Source: Novispirillum itersonii (GTDB taxonomy: Bacteria > Pseudomonadota > Alphaproteobacteria > Rhodospirillales > Rhodospirillaceae). From it: 64,000 nt of DNA. Under the pieces are notes generated by a model that saw only the letters and a list, made by a program, of their open reading frames with translations, ran no database searches and was not told the origin of the DNA. The stretch covers positions 203,100 through 267,099 of the forward strand of contig NZ_JACIIX010000004.1 of the NCBI RefSeq assembly GCF_014205675.1. Direction: 5' to 3'. Both the position numbers and the translations under genes were made by a program. The number at the start of each line of letters is the position of its first letter. Position 1 is the first letter of the stretch. Below, one piece after another: positions 27,552-35,726 of the stretch.

Positions 27552-28853
27552 TCACACCACGGTTTCCCCGGTGATATCGCCTGCGTTTTCTGCGGCCGGG
27601 CGCGGCCATGATTTCCGGCGCCGTTCCTGCTTGGCCTTATACATGCGCTGGTCCGCCACATGCAGAACGTCGGTCTGGTTGATGCCATCCCCGGGCACCA
27701 GCGCCCCGCCAAGGCTGAGACGGATCATCACATCCCGGCCATCCCGGGTCAGGGCCGGGCCTTCCACGGCAGCCTGTAAACGGGCCATCACGGCGGCCAG
27801 ATCGTCCTCCGTGGCCACGGCCTTCACCAGTATCACGAACTCGTCGCCGCCAAACCGCGCCGGAAGATCGCCGGACCGGCAGAACGCCCGCAGACGCCTG
27901 CCAACCTCAATCAGGCAGTCATCCCCGGCAAGGTGGCCGATGGTGTCGTTGATTTCCTTGAAGCCGTCGAGATCGAAGGTCAGAACAGCAAAGGCCGGAT
28001 TGGCCCGCGGCGGGGCAGCTCCCCGGATCCCGGCACGCTCCGGCACCGCCCCCGGCACCAGCGGCCGGACCGCCGCTTCAAACACCCGGTCGAACTCCCG
28101 CCGATTGGGCAGCCCGGTCAGGGCATCTTCGCGGGTCAGCGCCTCAATCCGGGCCTGAGAGCGCTTCAGGACCATCAGCACCACCGCGTAGGTCCACCAG
28201 AACGACCAGACAGTGAACAGAAACTGCGCAGTTCCATCTTTGGACCGCAGATCGATACCGGGTTCACCCTGATAAAAATCATAGGTATTCAGCCATCGGC
28301 TGATCAGGCTGCCGCCGATCATGACAAAGGCAATGCACCCGAAAATACGGATCGGAATACTGATATCCGGGGCACCGCGCAGGACCAGAAGCAGCGCCGC
28401 CACGATCAAAAGGATCAGGGCCGCATCCTGCGCCAGCAGACGCAGTGCCGGTTCTGACACCATATGGAACAGGACCGGCCCAGAGACCGCCGCGATCCCC
28501 AGCACCACCAACGGCCGGACGATCCCTCTTGCCGGGTCAGCAGCGCGGTGTCCGGCAGCCATAAACCGGATCACCCCTTCAATCACCAGCACCAGCAGCA
28601 TTGCCACCAGCGAGGTATAGGCCATTTCCCACCGCAGGGGCGCTGCGCCCTCCCCGGCATCCCGCAACAGCACCGTCACCCCGGCAACGGCGGGAGACAG
28701 CAGGCTGCCAAGAAACCAGTATCCGGGGCCCGGCATCCGCGCATTGGCCCGCCAGATCACCCCCATCAGGATCACCGTGGCAACCCCGATGCAAATACTC
28801 AGCAAAGCCATTGTTGGCAAATCAAGCGTCCGCACCAGCACCCCCACACCCAA
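27552..28853 (-). CDS. Membrane-bound diguanylate cyclase (GGDEF) 2
   Basis: A 433-residue paralogue of the neighbouring cyclase, with the same N-terminal multi-helix sensor region (the segment ending MGVIWRANARMPGPGYW aligns with MVIVWRTTPGTRGPGCW of the other). The GGDEF domain has DALTGLPNRR (243-252), FDLDGFKEIND (293-303), an intact I-site RSGD (326-329) and GGDEF (335-339). A Pro/Ala-rich insert lies at about 265-285, after the DALTGLPNRR motif. The start is unclear: TTG at 28853, nearby GTGs, or ATG at 28811; the alignment with its paralogue favours an upstream start. Confidence 0.9.
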   Translation of the reverse strand: MGVGVLVRTLDLPTMALLSICIGVATVILMGVIWRANARMPGPGYWFLGSLLSPAVAGVTVLLRDAGEGAAPLRWEMAYTSLVAMLLVLVIEGVIRFMAAGHRAADPARGIVRPLVVLGIAAVSGPVLFHMVSEPALRLLAQDAALILLIVAALLLVLRGAPDISIPIRIFGCIAFVMIGGSLISRWLNTYDFYQGEPGIDLRSKDGTAQFLFTVWSFWWTYAVVLMVLKRSQARIEALTREDALTGLPNRREFDRVFEAAVRPLVPGAVPERAGIRGAAPPRANPAFAVLTFDLDGFKEINDTIGHLAGDDCLIEVGRRLRAFCRSGDLPARFGGDEFVILVKAVATEDDLAAVMARLQAAVEGPALTRDGRDVMIRLSLGGALVPGDGINQTDVLHVADQRMYKAKQERRRKSWPRPAAENAGDITGETVV

Positions 28854-28949
28854 ATAACGCGGTTTACAGCCTCCGCCCGCTCCGGCGGCCCGGATCCGAT
28901 ATCCCGGACATCAAAGGCTACCGTGGCGCAGCATCCGGGTAAAGAGCGC

Positions 28950-30443
28950 TTAAGACAACAAGGATAAAGTCATACGCAATTTAACGACCGAAGACCTGAT
29001 TTCCTGCGGCGTATAAGCGGCAAAACCGATCAACAGGCCCTGTTCCTGAACCGGTGGTTGACAGTAAGAGGACAATGCCCGGACCATCACCCCGGCAGCC
29101 TCGCAGCGGGTCGCCAGATCCTGATCGGACCAGCCCGCCGAAACCACCCGTGCCGTCAGCCGGGCCAGAACGTGCATCCCGGAAGGCTGTATCTCCGGGA
29201 TTGCCAGCCAGTCAGAACATTGTTCCGCCAGCGCCGTCAGCAGGCACTCCTGCCGTTCAGCATAGACCCGGCGCATCCGGCGCAGATGGCGGGCATAAGC
29301 GCCGCTGTCCATGAACTCGGCCAACGCCGGTTGCAGGGCCAGAGAGGCGCGGGGACCCGTCGCCTCCAGACAGGCGCGGTAGCGGTCGATCGCAGTCTCC
29401 GGGACCGCCAGATAGCCCAGCCGGACCCCGGACGCAAACACCTTGGAGAAGCTGCCCAGATAAAGCACCCGCCCGCCATGATCCAGCGAGGCCAGCGCCG
29501 CCAGAGGACGGCCGCCATAGCGGAACTCACTGTCGTAATCATCCTCCAGAATCATACAGTTATTGTGACGGCCCCAGTCAATCAGCGACAGGCGGCGGGA
29601 CAGCGGCATGGTAAGGCCAAGAGGAAACTGCCGGGACGGCGTCACCATGATCAGACGCGGCGCACAATCCCCAGCCGCCTGCCGGGCAGCCAGACTGTCA
29701 AGGCAGAGACCGCTGCCGTCCACCGGGCAATGGATCACCTGCCCGCCACGGTCCGCCACCATATTCCGGGCCGGGGAATAGCCGGGGTTTTCCAGCACCA
29801 CTCCCGCCCCGGCCTCAACAAAGGCCCGCAGGGTCAGGTCAATGCCCTCCCCGGCTCCGGCGGTGACGATGATCTGATCCGGCGTCACATCGATCCCCCG
29901 CCAGACCTGAAGGTGACGGGCCAGCGCCTGCCGCAGGGCGGGATCACCGAACACCGTCTCGCCGTGCCCCAGCACTCTGGGCGACGGACGGCGCCAGCTG
30001 TTGGACAAAGCACGGACCCAGTCAGCAGAGGGAAACAGCCGTCCATCCGGCTCCCCCGGCTGGAGGGGGGGAGCCCATCCCGGCGTTTCCTGCCAGTCTG
30101 CGGCCACCGTTTTCAGGGGCGGAGCGGAATTGACCGGGCCGGCAGGCCGACGGGCCGGGTGCCCACCGGTCACCATCAGGGTATCCTCCGGCAGCGGACA
30201 GACATACATGCCACTGCCCGGACGCCCGGCGATGTATCCCTCCCCGACCAACTGATCGTAGGCGGCAATCACCGTAGCCCGCGACACCCCTAGCTCTGTC
30301 GCCACCAGACGGCTGGACGGCAGCCGTTCCTGCGGGCGCAGGGCCCGGCGCAGGATCAGGTCACGCAGCTGCCCGTACAGCTGTACATATACCGGCCGGT
30401 TTCCCTGCGGATCCAGTGATACCCCAACCCATGCCCCGGCCAT
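28950..30443 (-). CDS. MocR-type (GntR-aminotransferase) transcriptional regulator
   Basis: A 497-residue regulator of the MocR/PdxR/GabR group. Residues 15-85 are a GntR winged helix (RPVYVQLYGQLRDLILRR, LPSSRLVATELGVSRATVIA). The rest is a fold-type I aminotransferase domain with PLP lysine K334 in GSFSKVFASG, and DDYDSEFRY (301-309). Such proteins bind PLP and sense it or an amino compound. It is divergent from a PNPOx-like flavoprotein gene, with a strong inverted-repeat operator in between, so it most likely controls that gene and perhaps itself. Confidence 0.93.
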   Translation of the reverse strand: MAGAWVGVSLDPQGNRPVYVQLYGQLRDLILRRALRPQERLPSSRLVATELGVSRATVIAAYDQLVGEGYIAGRPGSGMYVCPLPEDTLMVTGGHPARRPAGPVNSAPPLKTVAADWQETPGWAPPLQPGEPDGRLFPSADWVRALSNSWRRPSPRVLGHGETVFGDPALRQALARHLQVWRGIDVTPDQIIVTAGAGEGIDLTLRAFVEAGAGVVLENPGYSPARNMVADRGGQVIHCPVDGSGLCLDSLAARQAAGDCAPRLIMVTPSRQFPLGLTMPLSRRLSLIDWGRHNNCMILEDDYDSEFRYGGRPLAALASLDHGGRVLYLGSFSKVFASGVRLGYLAVPETAIDRYRACLEATGPRASLALQPALAEFMDSGAYARHLRRMRRVYAERQECLLTALAEQCSDWLAIPEIQPSGMHVLARLTARVVSAGWSDQDLATRCEAAGVMVRALSSYCQPPVQEQGLLIGFAAYTPQEIRSSVVKLRMTLSLLS

Positions 30444-30539
30444 CTGCCCTCCTGCGGTGATACGGACGCCATCTTTGAAGGCGGTTTCAGGCCCAGCGGG
30501 CTGTCCGGAGCCGGAAACCCTCTCGGGATACAGCCCACA

Positions 30540-30587
30540 ACTGGTCTGTATATTTTATCAAAAAGTGGATCTTTTTAACAGACCAGT
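30540..30587. promoter_or_regulatory. Operator for the MocR-type regulator
   Basis: ACTGGTCTGT (30540-30549) and ACAGACCAGT (30578-30587) form a perfect 10-base inverted repeat, centres 38 bases apart. Nested inside are AAAAAG (30560-30565) and CTTTTT (30571-30576). The internal AAAGTGGATCT resembles the motif reported for Corynebacterium PdxR (AAAGTGG-W-T-CTA, from memory). It lies between the divergent mocR-like and PNPOx-like genes. Confidence 0.65.
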
Positions 30588-30657
30588 AATCTCTGATTTT
30601 AGGCGGCAGAGCATCCCCTGCCCCCCAGACATCCGCTTTTTTCAGGAATTGGTAACG

Positions 30658-31332
30658 ATGACCCATCAGGCTCCTCCTCCCTCCCCTCAGGCCACCGTCA
30701 AGCGGGGAGCCAAGCGCGCCAAGTACGATACGGACACCCTGTACGCCATCCTTGATGCCATGCCGCTGTGCCACGTCGGGTACATCATCGACGGGCGGCC
30801 GGTGGTGATCCCGACCCTGCAATGGCGGGAAGGCGACACCCTGTACTGGCATGGCGCCAGCACCAGCCGCACCATCGCCGCCGCAGCGGAACAGGATGTC
30901 TGCGTCACCGTCTCCATCCTTGATGGTCTGGTGATCGCTCGCTCGGCCTTCAACCACAGTGTCAACTACCGCTCGGTGGTGGTACACGGCCGTCCGCGCC
31001 TGATCGACGATCCGGAGCACAAGGAAGCCGCCCTGAAAGCGATGATCGAAAGCCTGACCCCCGGCCGCTGGGATGCACTGCGCCCGATGCATGCCAAAGA
31101 ATTCAAGGCCACCGGGGTTCTGGCGCTGGATCTGAGCGACGCCTCCTGCAAGGTCCGCTCAGGCAGCCCGGTAGACGATGCCGAAGATTATGACCTGCCG
31201 ATCTGGGCCGGGGTTCTGCCCCTGCGCAGCCAGTGGGGGACACCTGAACCCGACGGGCGGGTTCTGCCCGGCGTGGAAACCCCGGAAGCCATTGCCAGCT
31301 TCCCGCAGGGGCCGATGTTCCGCGGCCTGTAA
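30658..31332 (+). CDS. Pyridoxamine 5'-phosphate oxidase-family flavoprotein (NimA-like)
   Basis: A 224-residue FMN-binding split-barrel protein from the ATG at 30658 (AGGAATT upstream). KYDTDTLYAILDAMPLCHVG and the later segments DTLYWHGASTSRTIAAAAEQ and SRSAFNHSVNYRSVVVHG-like regions (about residues 60-115) fit the PNPOx-like/NimA group, which usually carries FMN but is not classical PdxH. Its function is unknown; relatives include nitroimidazole reductases. It is divergent from the MocR gene, a common pairing for a PLP-sensing regulator and its target. It ends in a strong terminator. Confidence 0.82.
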   Translation: MTHQAPPPSPQATVKRGAKRAKYDTDTLYAILDAMPLCHVGYIIDGRPVVIPTLQWREGDTLYWHGASTSRTIAAAAEQDVCVTVSILDGLVIARSAFNHSVNYRSVVVHGRPRLIDDPEHKEAALKAMIESLTPGRWDALRPMHAKEFKATGVLALDLSDASCKVRSGSPVDDAEDYDLPIWAGVLPLRSQWGTPEPDGRVLPGVETPEAIASFPQGPMFRGL

Positions 31333-31385
31333 GCCGTCTCCGGTCGCAACGGCCCCCTTCCACGCAGGATAAGGCCGCTGCCGAA

Positions 31386-31422
31386 CCCCCGGTCCGCACC
31401 ACCCCGGACCGGGGGCTTTTTT
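31386..31422 (+). terminator. Intrinsic terminator of the PNPOx-like gene
   Basis: CCCCCGGTCC (31386-31395) pairs perfectly with GGACCGGGGG (31406-31415) around a 10-base loop, followed by CTTTTTT. Confidence 0.93.
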
Positions 31423-31450
31423 ATGATATGCCAAGTGGCGACGAGGCAGA

Positions 31451-31484
31451 AAAAACAAAACCCCGAGGTTTCCCTCGGGGTTTT
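31451..31484 (-). terminator. Terminator of tRNA-Val copy 1
   Basis: A perfect 12-base stem AAAACCCCGAGG / CCTCGGGGTTTT with a 4-base loop follows the tRNA by 2 bases on the minus strand and ends in TTTTGTTTTTT. It lies inside the duplicated block. Confidence 0.93.
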
Positions 31485-31563
31485 GATGGTGGGCGTGGCA
31501 AGGATTGAACTTGCGACCCCTGCGATGTCAACACAGTGCTCTCCCACTGAGCTACACGCCCGT
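31455..31563. repeat. 109-bp exact duplication, copy 1 (tRNA-Val plus terminator)
   Basis: This segment is identical to 31819-31927, offset by 364 bases. It covers the complete tRNA-Val gene and its terminator. Outside it the promoters share -10 and spacer features but the sequence diverges. Confidence 0.95.
31487..31561 (-). tRNA. tRNA-Val (GAC), copy 1
   Basis: A 75-nt tRNA with encoded CCA. The acceptor stem is GGGCGTG / CACGCCC with discriminator A. The anticodon arm is CTGTG-TTGACAT-CGCAG, giving anticodon GAC (valine, codons GUC/GUU). The D arm (TAGCTCAGTGGGAGAGCA) and the T loop (GTTCAATCC) are standard. The sequence is identical to copy 2. Confidence 0.97.
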
Positions 31564-31633
31564 CTGTCACATAACCGCTTGGAAGTTTTCGTTTTTTCCA
31601 CTCAGTCACCGGCTGCGCCGTCGTGAGGGCGGC

Positions 31634-31662
31634 TTTATATCCAGCCAATCAAAACCACGCAA
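31634..31662 (-). promoter_or_regulatory. Promoter of tRNA-Val copy 1
   Basis: On the minus strand TTGCGT (31662-31657), a 17-base spacer and TATAAA (31639-31634), with a GC-rich discriminator (GCCGCCC), as expected for stringently controlled stable RNA genes. The spacer segment GATTGGCTG is shared with copy 2. Confidence 0.75.
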
Positions 31663-31814
31663 GCCCTTTTTTTGATATTTTGACTTTTTTGTTCCCAGCC
31701 CCCGTCCGGGGCCCCGTCAGGGCCGCATTGCCCCTGCACACCTCCTCACCGATGCCCTTTCATCCGGCACCCGCCGGGGATAAGGCAAACCCACGAGATT
31801 TATGTGAGGCTGGA

Positions 31815-31848
31815 AAAGACAAAACCCCGAGGTTTCCCTCGGGGTTTT
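31815..31848 (-). terminator. Terminator of tRNA-Val copy 2
   Basis: The same perfect 12-base stem and 4-base loop as copy 1 (arms 31821-31832 and 31837-31848), followed on the minus strand by TTTTGTCTTTT. Confidence 0.93.
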
Positions 31849-31927
31849 GATGGTGGGCGTGGCAAGGATTGAACTTGCGACCCCTGCGATGTCAACACAG
31901 TGCTCTCCCACTGAGCTACACGCCCGT
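31819..31927. repeat. 109-bp exact duplication, copy 2
   Basis: Identical to 31455-31563. The identity of both tRNA and terminator suggests a recent duplication or gene conversion. The 255 bases between the copies hold only the copy 1 promoter and no recognisable gene. Confidence 0.95.
31851..31925 (-). tRNA. tRNA-Val (GAC), copy 2
   Basis: Same 75-nt sequence as copy 1, anticodon GAC, with encoded CCA. It has its own promoter, so the two genes are separate transcription units in tandem. Confidence 0.97.
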
Positions 31928-31973
31928 TTCGCGGTGCGTCGGATCGTTTCCGGTTCGTCGCTGCGAGGACGGC

Positions 31974-32002
31974 TTTATACTCAGCCAATCCGGGGATGGC
32001 AA
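31974..32002 (-). promoter_or_regulatory. Promoter of tRNA-Val copy 2
   Basis: On the minus strand TTGCCA (32002-31997), a 17-base spacer and TATAAA (31979-31974), with a GC-rich discriminator. It is the counterpart of the copy 1 promoter. Confidence 0.75.
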
Positions 32003-32108
32003 CACCTATTTTTCAAATCATTGCATTTTTTTGATGCCCCCGCTCCACATCGCCGACAGACACGCCTGCCCCCTTGGAGGGGGCAAAGGCTTGGTGTAGC
32101 GTGCCGGT

Positions 32109-33023
32109 ATGGAAGCAGGATCCCGACACCCCCTTTCCGCGCCCCCCTCCCCCCTCCCCGCCTCTCACCCGGCGGCAGAGCGGCAGCCCTTCATTCTGGA
32201 ACAGCCCCACCGGCAGACGCTGCCGCTGGTGGTGACCTCCCCGCACTCAGGCGATTATTACCCGCAGGCGTTTCTGGCCTCATCTCACCTTGACCCTCTG
32301 AGCATCCGCCGCTCAGAGGACTGCTATGTCCATGAGCTGGCATCCGACATTGTCGCCCTGGGGGCCCCGCTGCTGCGGGCGGTCTACCCGCGCGCCTATC
32401 TCGATCTGAACCGGGAACCGTGGGAACTGGACCCGGAGATGTTCGACAGCCCCCTGCCTCCCGGCATCAACACCCAGTCTCCGCGCGTTGCCTCCGGGCT
32501 GGGGACGATTGCCCGCGTGGTCGGCAACGGCAACACCATCTATCGCGGCAAACTGTCGTTTGAGGATGCCGAGGCCCGGGTTCACACCCTGTACTACCCC
32601 TACCACCAGACCCTGCGGCAGCTGATTGACGAGACGCAGCGGCAGTTCGGCTACTGCGTGGTGGTGGACTGCCATTCCATGCCGTCTGCCACCGTCCCTG
32701 CCGGACCACCCGCCACCGGGTTTGTTCTGGGGGACTGCTACGGCGTCAGCTGTCACCGGTCCCTCAGCGATGCCGCCCGTGCCGCTCTGGAACGCGGCGG
32801 CTGGCGGGTGATGCGCAACACCCCCTATGCCGGGGGCTTCATCACCCGCCATTATGGGCAACCCGAGAGCAGGGTTCACGCCCTTCAGATTGAGATCAAC
32901 CGCAGCCTGTACATGGACGAAGCCACCTACGGGCAGCGGCGTGGCTTTCCCACCGTACAGGCCCTGCTGCGCGACACCCTCGCCGCAATCGCCCATCGTG
33001 CCGCGATTGTCCTGCGGCGATGA
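32109..33023 (+). CDS. N-formylglutamate amidohydrolase family protein
   Basis: A 304-residue zinc amidohydrolase of the HutG-like N-formylglutamate amidohydrolase family, which cleaves N-formylglutamate to glutamate and formate in histidine breakdown. SPHSGDYYP (44-52), DLNREPWELD (99-108) and DCHSMPS (187-193) are the family's metal and substrate motifs, and LQIEINRSLYMDE near residue 263 closes the site. The first 25 residues are Ser/Pro-rich and may be an over-long start. No other hut genes are near, so the true substrate may differ. It is a single gene. Confidence 0.88.
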   Translation: MEAGSRHPLSAPPSPLPASHPAAERQPFILEQPHRQTLPLVVTSPHSGDYYPQAFLASSHLDPLSIRRSEDCYVHELASDIVALGAPLLRAVYPRAYLDLNREPWELDPEMFDSPLPPGINTQSPRVASGLGTIARVVGNGNTIYRGKLSFEDAEARVHTLYYPYHQTLRQLIDETQRQFGYCVVVDCHSMPSATVPAGPPATGFVLGDCYGVSCHRSLSDAARAALERGGWRVMRNTPYAGGFITRHYGQPESRVHALQIEINRSLYMDEATYGQRRGFPTVQALLRDTLAAIAHRAAIVLRR

Positions 33024-33485
33024 CGGCCATCACTGTTACATAAAAAACAGTGTCAAGATTATTTTTTCCGGGACTCGGTGGTTTTAAGGCTCGACACCCA
33101 TGCTGTGATCAGTACTATGCCGCGCAACAACGCCCTTTACGGCACAGGATCCGGCCAACACCGGCCACGCAGGGGTTCTGCAAGCAAGCCCAGAGAGTTA
33201 AATCCCACTTCAAAGTCATTCGATGATGATTTTGTCGGAATACTCTGAGTTTTCTTTCTAAACTGACTGTGTTCCCGGTTGACACCCCGGCTTATGTCGC
33301 CATCATTCTGGCGTTGCAATGAAATTGTCGTGTTGGTCTGGGTTTTCCGGGTCGACTCGCCAAACCCAAGCAAGCTGATCCCAGCCGGACGGGACCGCCC
33401 CGACTGACAGGGATCAGACACCAGGATCACGAACTTCTGCCGATCCTCTATATCACGGCAGATGACGGCAGAGACGGGGGACTTG
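33024..33485. other. Intergenic region before the M23 peptidase gene
   Basis: 462 bases without a gene. It begins with the terminator of the amidohydrolase. The rest holds a TTGACA at 33279-33284 with CATCAT 16 bases downstream (33301-33306), a modest promoter candidate that would give a leader of about 170 bases to the M23 gene. I see no RNA gene or repeat in it. Confidence 0.5.
33031..33067 (+). terminator. Terminator of the N-formylglutamate amidohydrolase gene
   Basis: CACTGTT (33031-33037) pairs with AACAGTG (33046-33052), followed by ATTATTTTTT. The stem is AT-rich and of moderate strength. Confidence 0.6.
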
Positions 33486-34952
33486 ATGCGGTTTTGCAAG
33501 CCGATGCTGTTTGCGGGTCTGGGTATGGTCTGTGGTGCCAGTTCTGTGGCACTGCTGGCGTCCCTCCTTCACTCCCAGCCGGAAACCGCCGCAGCACCGC
33601 AGCCTACGGCACCGCAGGTTGCTCAGGCCGGAAAACAGTCTGACACCAAGCCTCAGACACAGACCGCTGAAGCGCAGATCCAGAACAGCGACGCCCGTAG
33701 CCTGACCGGCCCCCGGACTCCTCCGCGTCCGCTGGGCCGGACCCCGCAGCAGGGCGCACAGAACCCGATCCAGACCGTTTCCCTACAGGCCGGTGACGCG
33801 GCGATCGCGCCGTCCTCTCCTGCTGAAAGCGTCAGCACCCGCGTGGTCACGGTCGGCCGCGGCGATACCCTGATGAGCGTTCTCGGGGCCGGGGGTGTCG
33901 AACGTCAGGATGCCGTGACCGCCGTCGAGGCCCTACAGGACATTTACAACCCGCGCGCCCTGCGCGTGGGCGATGAACTGACCCTGACGTTCTCAATCAA
34001 CGAAGACGGCGAACAGGCTTTTCAGGGGTTCTCCTTCACTCCCAATCCCGGGGTGCAGATTCTGACCTCGCGCAGCGAGGACAACGGGTTTTCCTCCAGC
34101 CAGCTGAAAGCCAAGCTGACCGAGGAACTGGTGCGCTTTAAGGGCAGTATCAACAGCAGCCTGTTTGATGCCGCCATCGCCGCCGGGGTTCCCCACTCAG
34201 CGCTCAGCGAATTCATCCGCGTCTTCTCCTACGATGTCGACTTTCAGCGCGACATCCAGAAAGGCGACACCTTCGAGCTGGCCTTCAACCGCAAAGCCAC
34301 CGCCGCCGGCGAAACGGTGGATGTGGGTGATCTGGTTTATGCCTCAATGACCCTGTCAGGCAACACCATCACCCTGTTCCGCTTCAAGTCGCCTGACGGA
34401 AGTGAAGACTTTTATAACAGCAAGGGCGAAAGCATCCGCAAGGCCCTGCTGCGGACCCCGATCAACGGCGCCCGCCTCAGCTCCGGCTTTGGGTCACGCA
34501 ATCACCCGGTTCTGGGCTACACCACCATGCACAAGGGCGTGGACTTTGCCGCCCCGACCGGAACCCCGATTTACGCCGCCGGGGACGGCGTCATTGAAAT
34601 GGCGTCGCCAAACGGCAGCTACGGTAACTATGTCCGGGTCCGCCACACCCCGGACTATTCGACCGCCTACGCCCATATGTCCGGTTTCGGAAAAGGGATT
34701 TCCAGCGGCGTCCGGGTCCGTCAGGGTGATGTGATCGGCTTTGTCGGCACCACCGGCCGGTCCACCGGCCCGCATCTGCATTATGAAATCCTACAGGGCG
34801 GCAAGCAGGTTAACCCGATGGGGGTCCGCTTCCCGACCGGCCGTAAGTTGGCTGGGGCTGATCTGAAGAAATTTGAGGCAGCCCGCGCCGGAATGGAAAA
34901 GACTCTGGCTGGCCTTCCAAACGGCATTCCGTCCAGAACTGCCAAGCGCTGA
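33486..34952 (+). CDS. M23 family murein DD-endopeptidase (secreted or membrane-anchored)
   Basis: A 488-residue peptidoglycan hydrolase from the ATG at 33486, which has GGGGGA upstream. An N-terminal membrane segment (about 5-28) is followed by a Pro/Gln/Thr-rich linker (30-110), an OapA/LysM-like region (118-170), an intermediate domain and a C-terminal M23 domain. The zinc ligands are H349 and D353 (HKGVD) and H432 (HLH, 430-432), with H397 also conserved. All are present, so it should be active on meso-DAP cross-links in the periplasm. It resembles MepM/YebA. Confidence 0.92.
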   Translation: MRFCKPMLFAGLGMVCGASSVALLASLLHSQPETAAAPQPTAPQVAQAGKQSDTKPQTQTAEAQIQNSDARSLTGPRTPPRPLGRTPQQGAQNPIQTVSLQAGDAAIAPSSPAESVSTRVVTVGRGDTLMSVLGAGGVERQDAVTAVEALQDIYNPRALRVGDELTLTFSINEDGEQAFQGFSFTPNPGVQILTSRSEDNGFSSSQLKAKLTEELVRFKGSINSSLFDAAIAAGVPHSALSEFIRVFSYDVDFQRDIQKGDTFELAFNRKATAAGETVDVGDLVYASMTLSGNTITLFRFKSPDGSEDFYNSKGESIRKALLRTPINGARLSSGFGSRNHPVLGYTTMHKGVDFAAPTGTPIYAAGDGVIEMASPNGSYGNYVRVRHTPDYSTAYAHMSGFGKGISSGVRVRQGDVIGFVGTTGRSTGPHLHYEILQGGKQVNPMGVRFPTGRKLAGADLKKFEAARAGMEKTLAGLPNGIPSRTAKR

Positions 34953-34969
34953 AGGTCCGAACACCTGCC

Positions 34970-35006
34970 AAAAACCCCCGGAAGATCCTGTCTTCCGGGG
35001 GTTTTT
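34970..35006 (+). terminator. Strong intrinsic terminator after the M23 gene
   Basis: A perfect 16-base stem with a 5-base loop (arms 34970-34985 and 34991-35006), ending in TTTTTCTTTT. Confidence 0.96.
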
Positions 35007-35026
35007 CTTTTCTCTGTTCCGCAGCC

Positions 35027-35087
35027 TTGACAGGGGCAACACTTTAGCGCCTTAATAACTGACCAGTCAGTTATTAAAAGGCAGATC
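35027..35087 (+). promoter_or_regulatory. Promoter and TetR operator of the exporter operon
   Basis: TTGACA (35027-35032) is a consensus -35; TTAATA (35052-35057) is a possible -10 at a long 19-base spacing. The -10 lies inside a large palindrome: TTAATAACTGAC (35052-35063), two central bases, and GTCAGTTATTAA (35066-35077), perfect 12-base arms. The palindrome ends 10 bases before the TetR start, ideal for autorepression. Confidence 0.8.
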
Positions 35088-35726
35088 ATGCCGGAAGTCC
35101 CCCGTAACCGCCGCCGTAAACAGGCACGCCCCGCTGAAATTCTCGCCGCCGCGCTGGAGGAATTCAGCGAACGCGGCTTCGCCGCCACCCGCCTTGATGC
35201 CGTCGCCGCCCGGGCCGGGATCTCCAAGGGCACGCTGTACCTCTACTTTCCGACCAAGGAAGAGCTGTTCAAAGACATGGTGCGCCAGACCATCCTGCCG
35301 ATGGTGGCCGCACTGGACCAGACTGTCGGGCAGGCCACCGACAGCCAGCGCTCCGCCGACCTGCTGCGACAGGTCCTGACCGGGCTGGCCCTGACACTGG
35401 CCACATCCTCCGCCGGGCGGCTGCCGAAGCTGATTGTGGCGGAAGCCACCGCTTTCCCCGATCTCGCCGCGTTTTGGGCCGAGGAAGTGATCGGCCGCGC
35501 CACCGCCATGCTGCGCCGCCTGATCGAACGGGGCATCTCCCGGGGGGAATTTTCTGCCGGAGAGACCGATCCGCTGCTGCTGTTTGCCCCCTTCCTGCTG
35601 ATGACCCTGTGGAACACCGCCATTGCCCCGGCCACCGGCCGGGACATTGACCCTGTATCCTACACCCGGCAGGCGGTGGACCTGCTGTTGAACGGACTCC
35701 TCCCACGCCCGGAGGCCTTACCATGA
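35088..35726 (+). CDS. TetR/AcrR family transcriptional repressor
   Basis: A 212-residue regulator. The N-terminal HTH (about residues 15-62) reads AEILAAALEEFSERGFAATR, then AVAARAGISKGTLYLYFPTKEELF, the canonical TetR pattern. The C-terminal half is a helical ligand-binding domain of the AcrR/CecR kind. It is the first gene of an operon with an MFP, an ABC ATPase and an ABC-2 permease, overlapping the MFP gene by 4 bases. This is the arrangement of CecR (YbiH)-YbhGFSR, where the TetR protein represses its own exporter. Confidence 0.93.
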   Translation: MPEVPRNRRRKQARPAEILAAALEEFSERGFAATRLDAVAARAGISKGTLYLYFPTKEELFKDMVRQTILPMVAALDQTVGQATDSQRSADLLRQVLTGLALTLATSSAGRLPKLIVAEATAFPDLAAFWAEEVIGRATAMLRRLIERGISRGEFSAGETDPLLLFAPFLLMTLWNTAIAPATGRDIDPVSYTRQAVDLLLNGLLPRPEALP

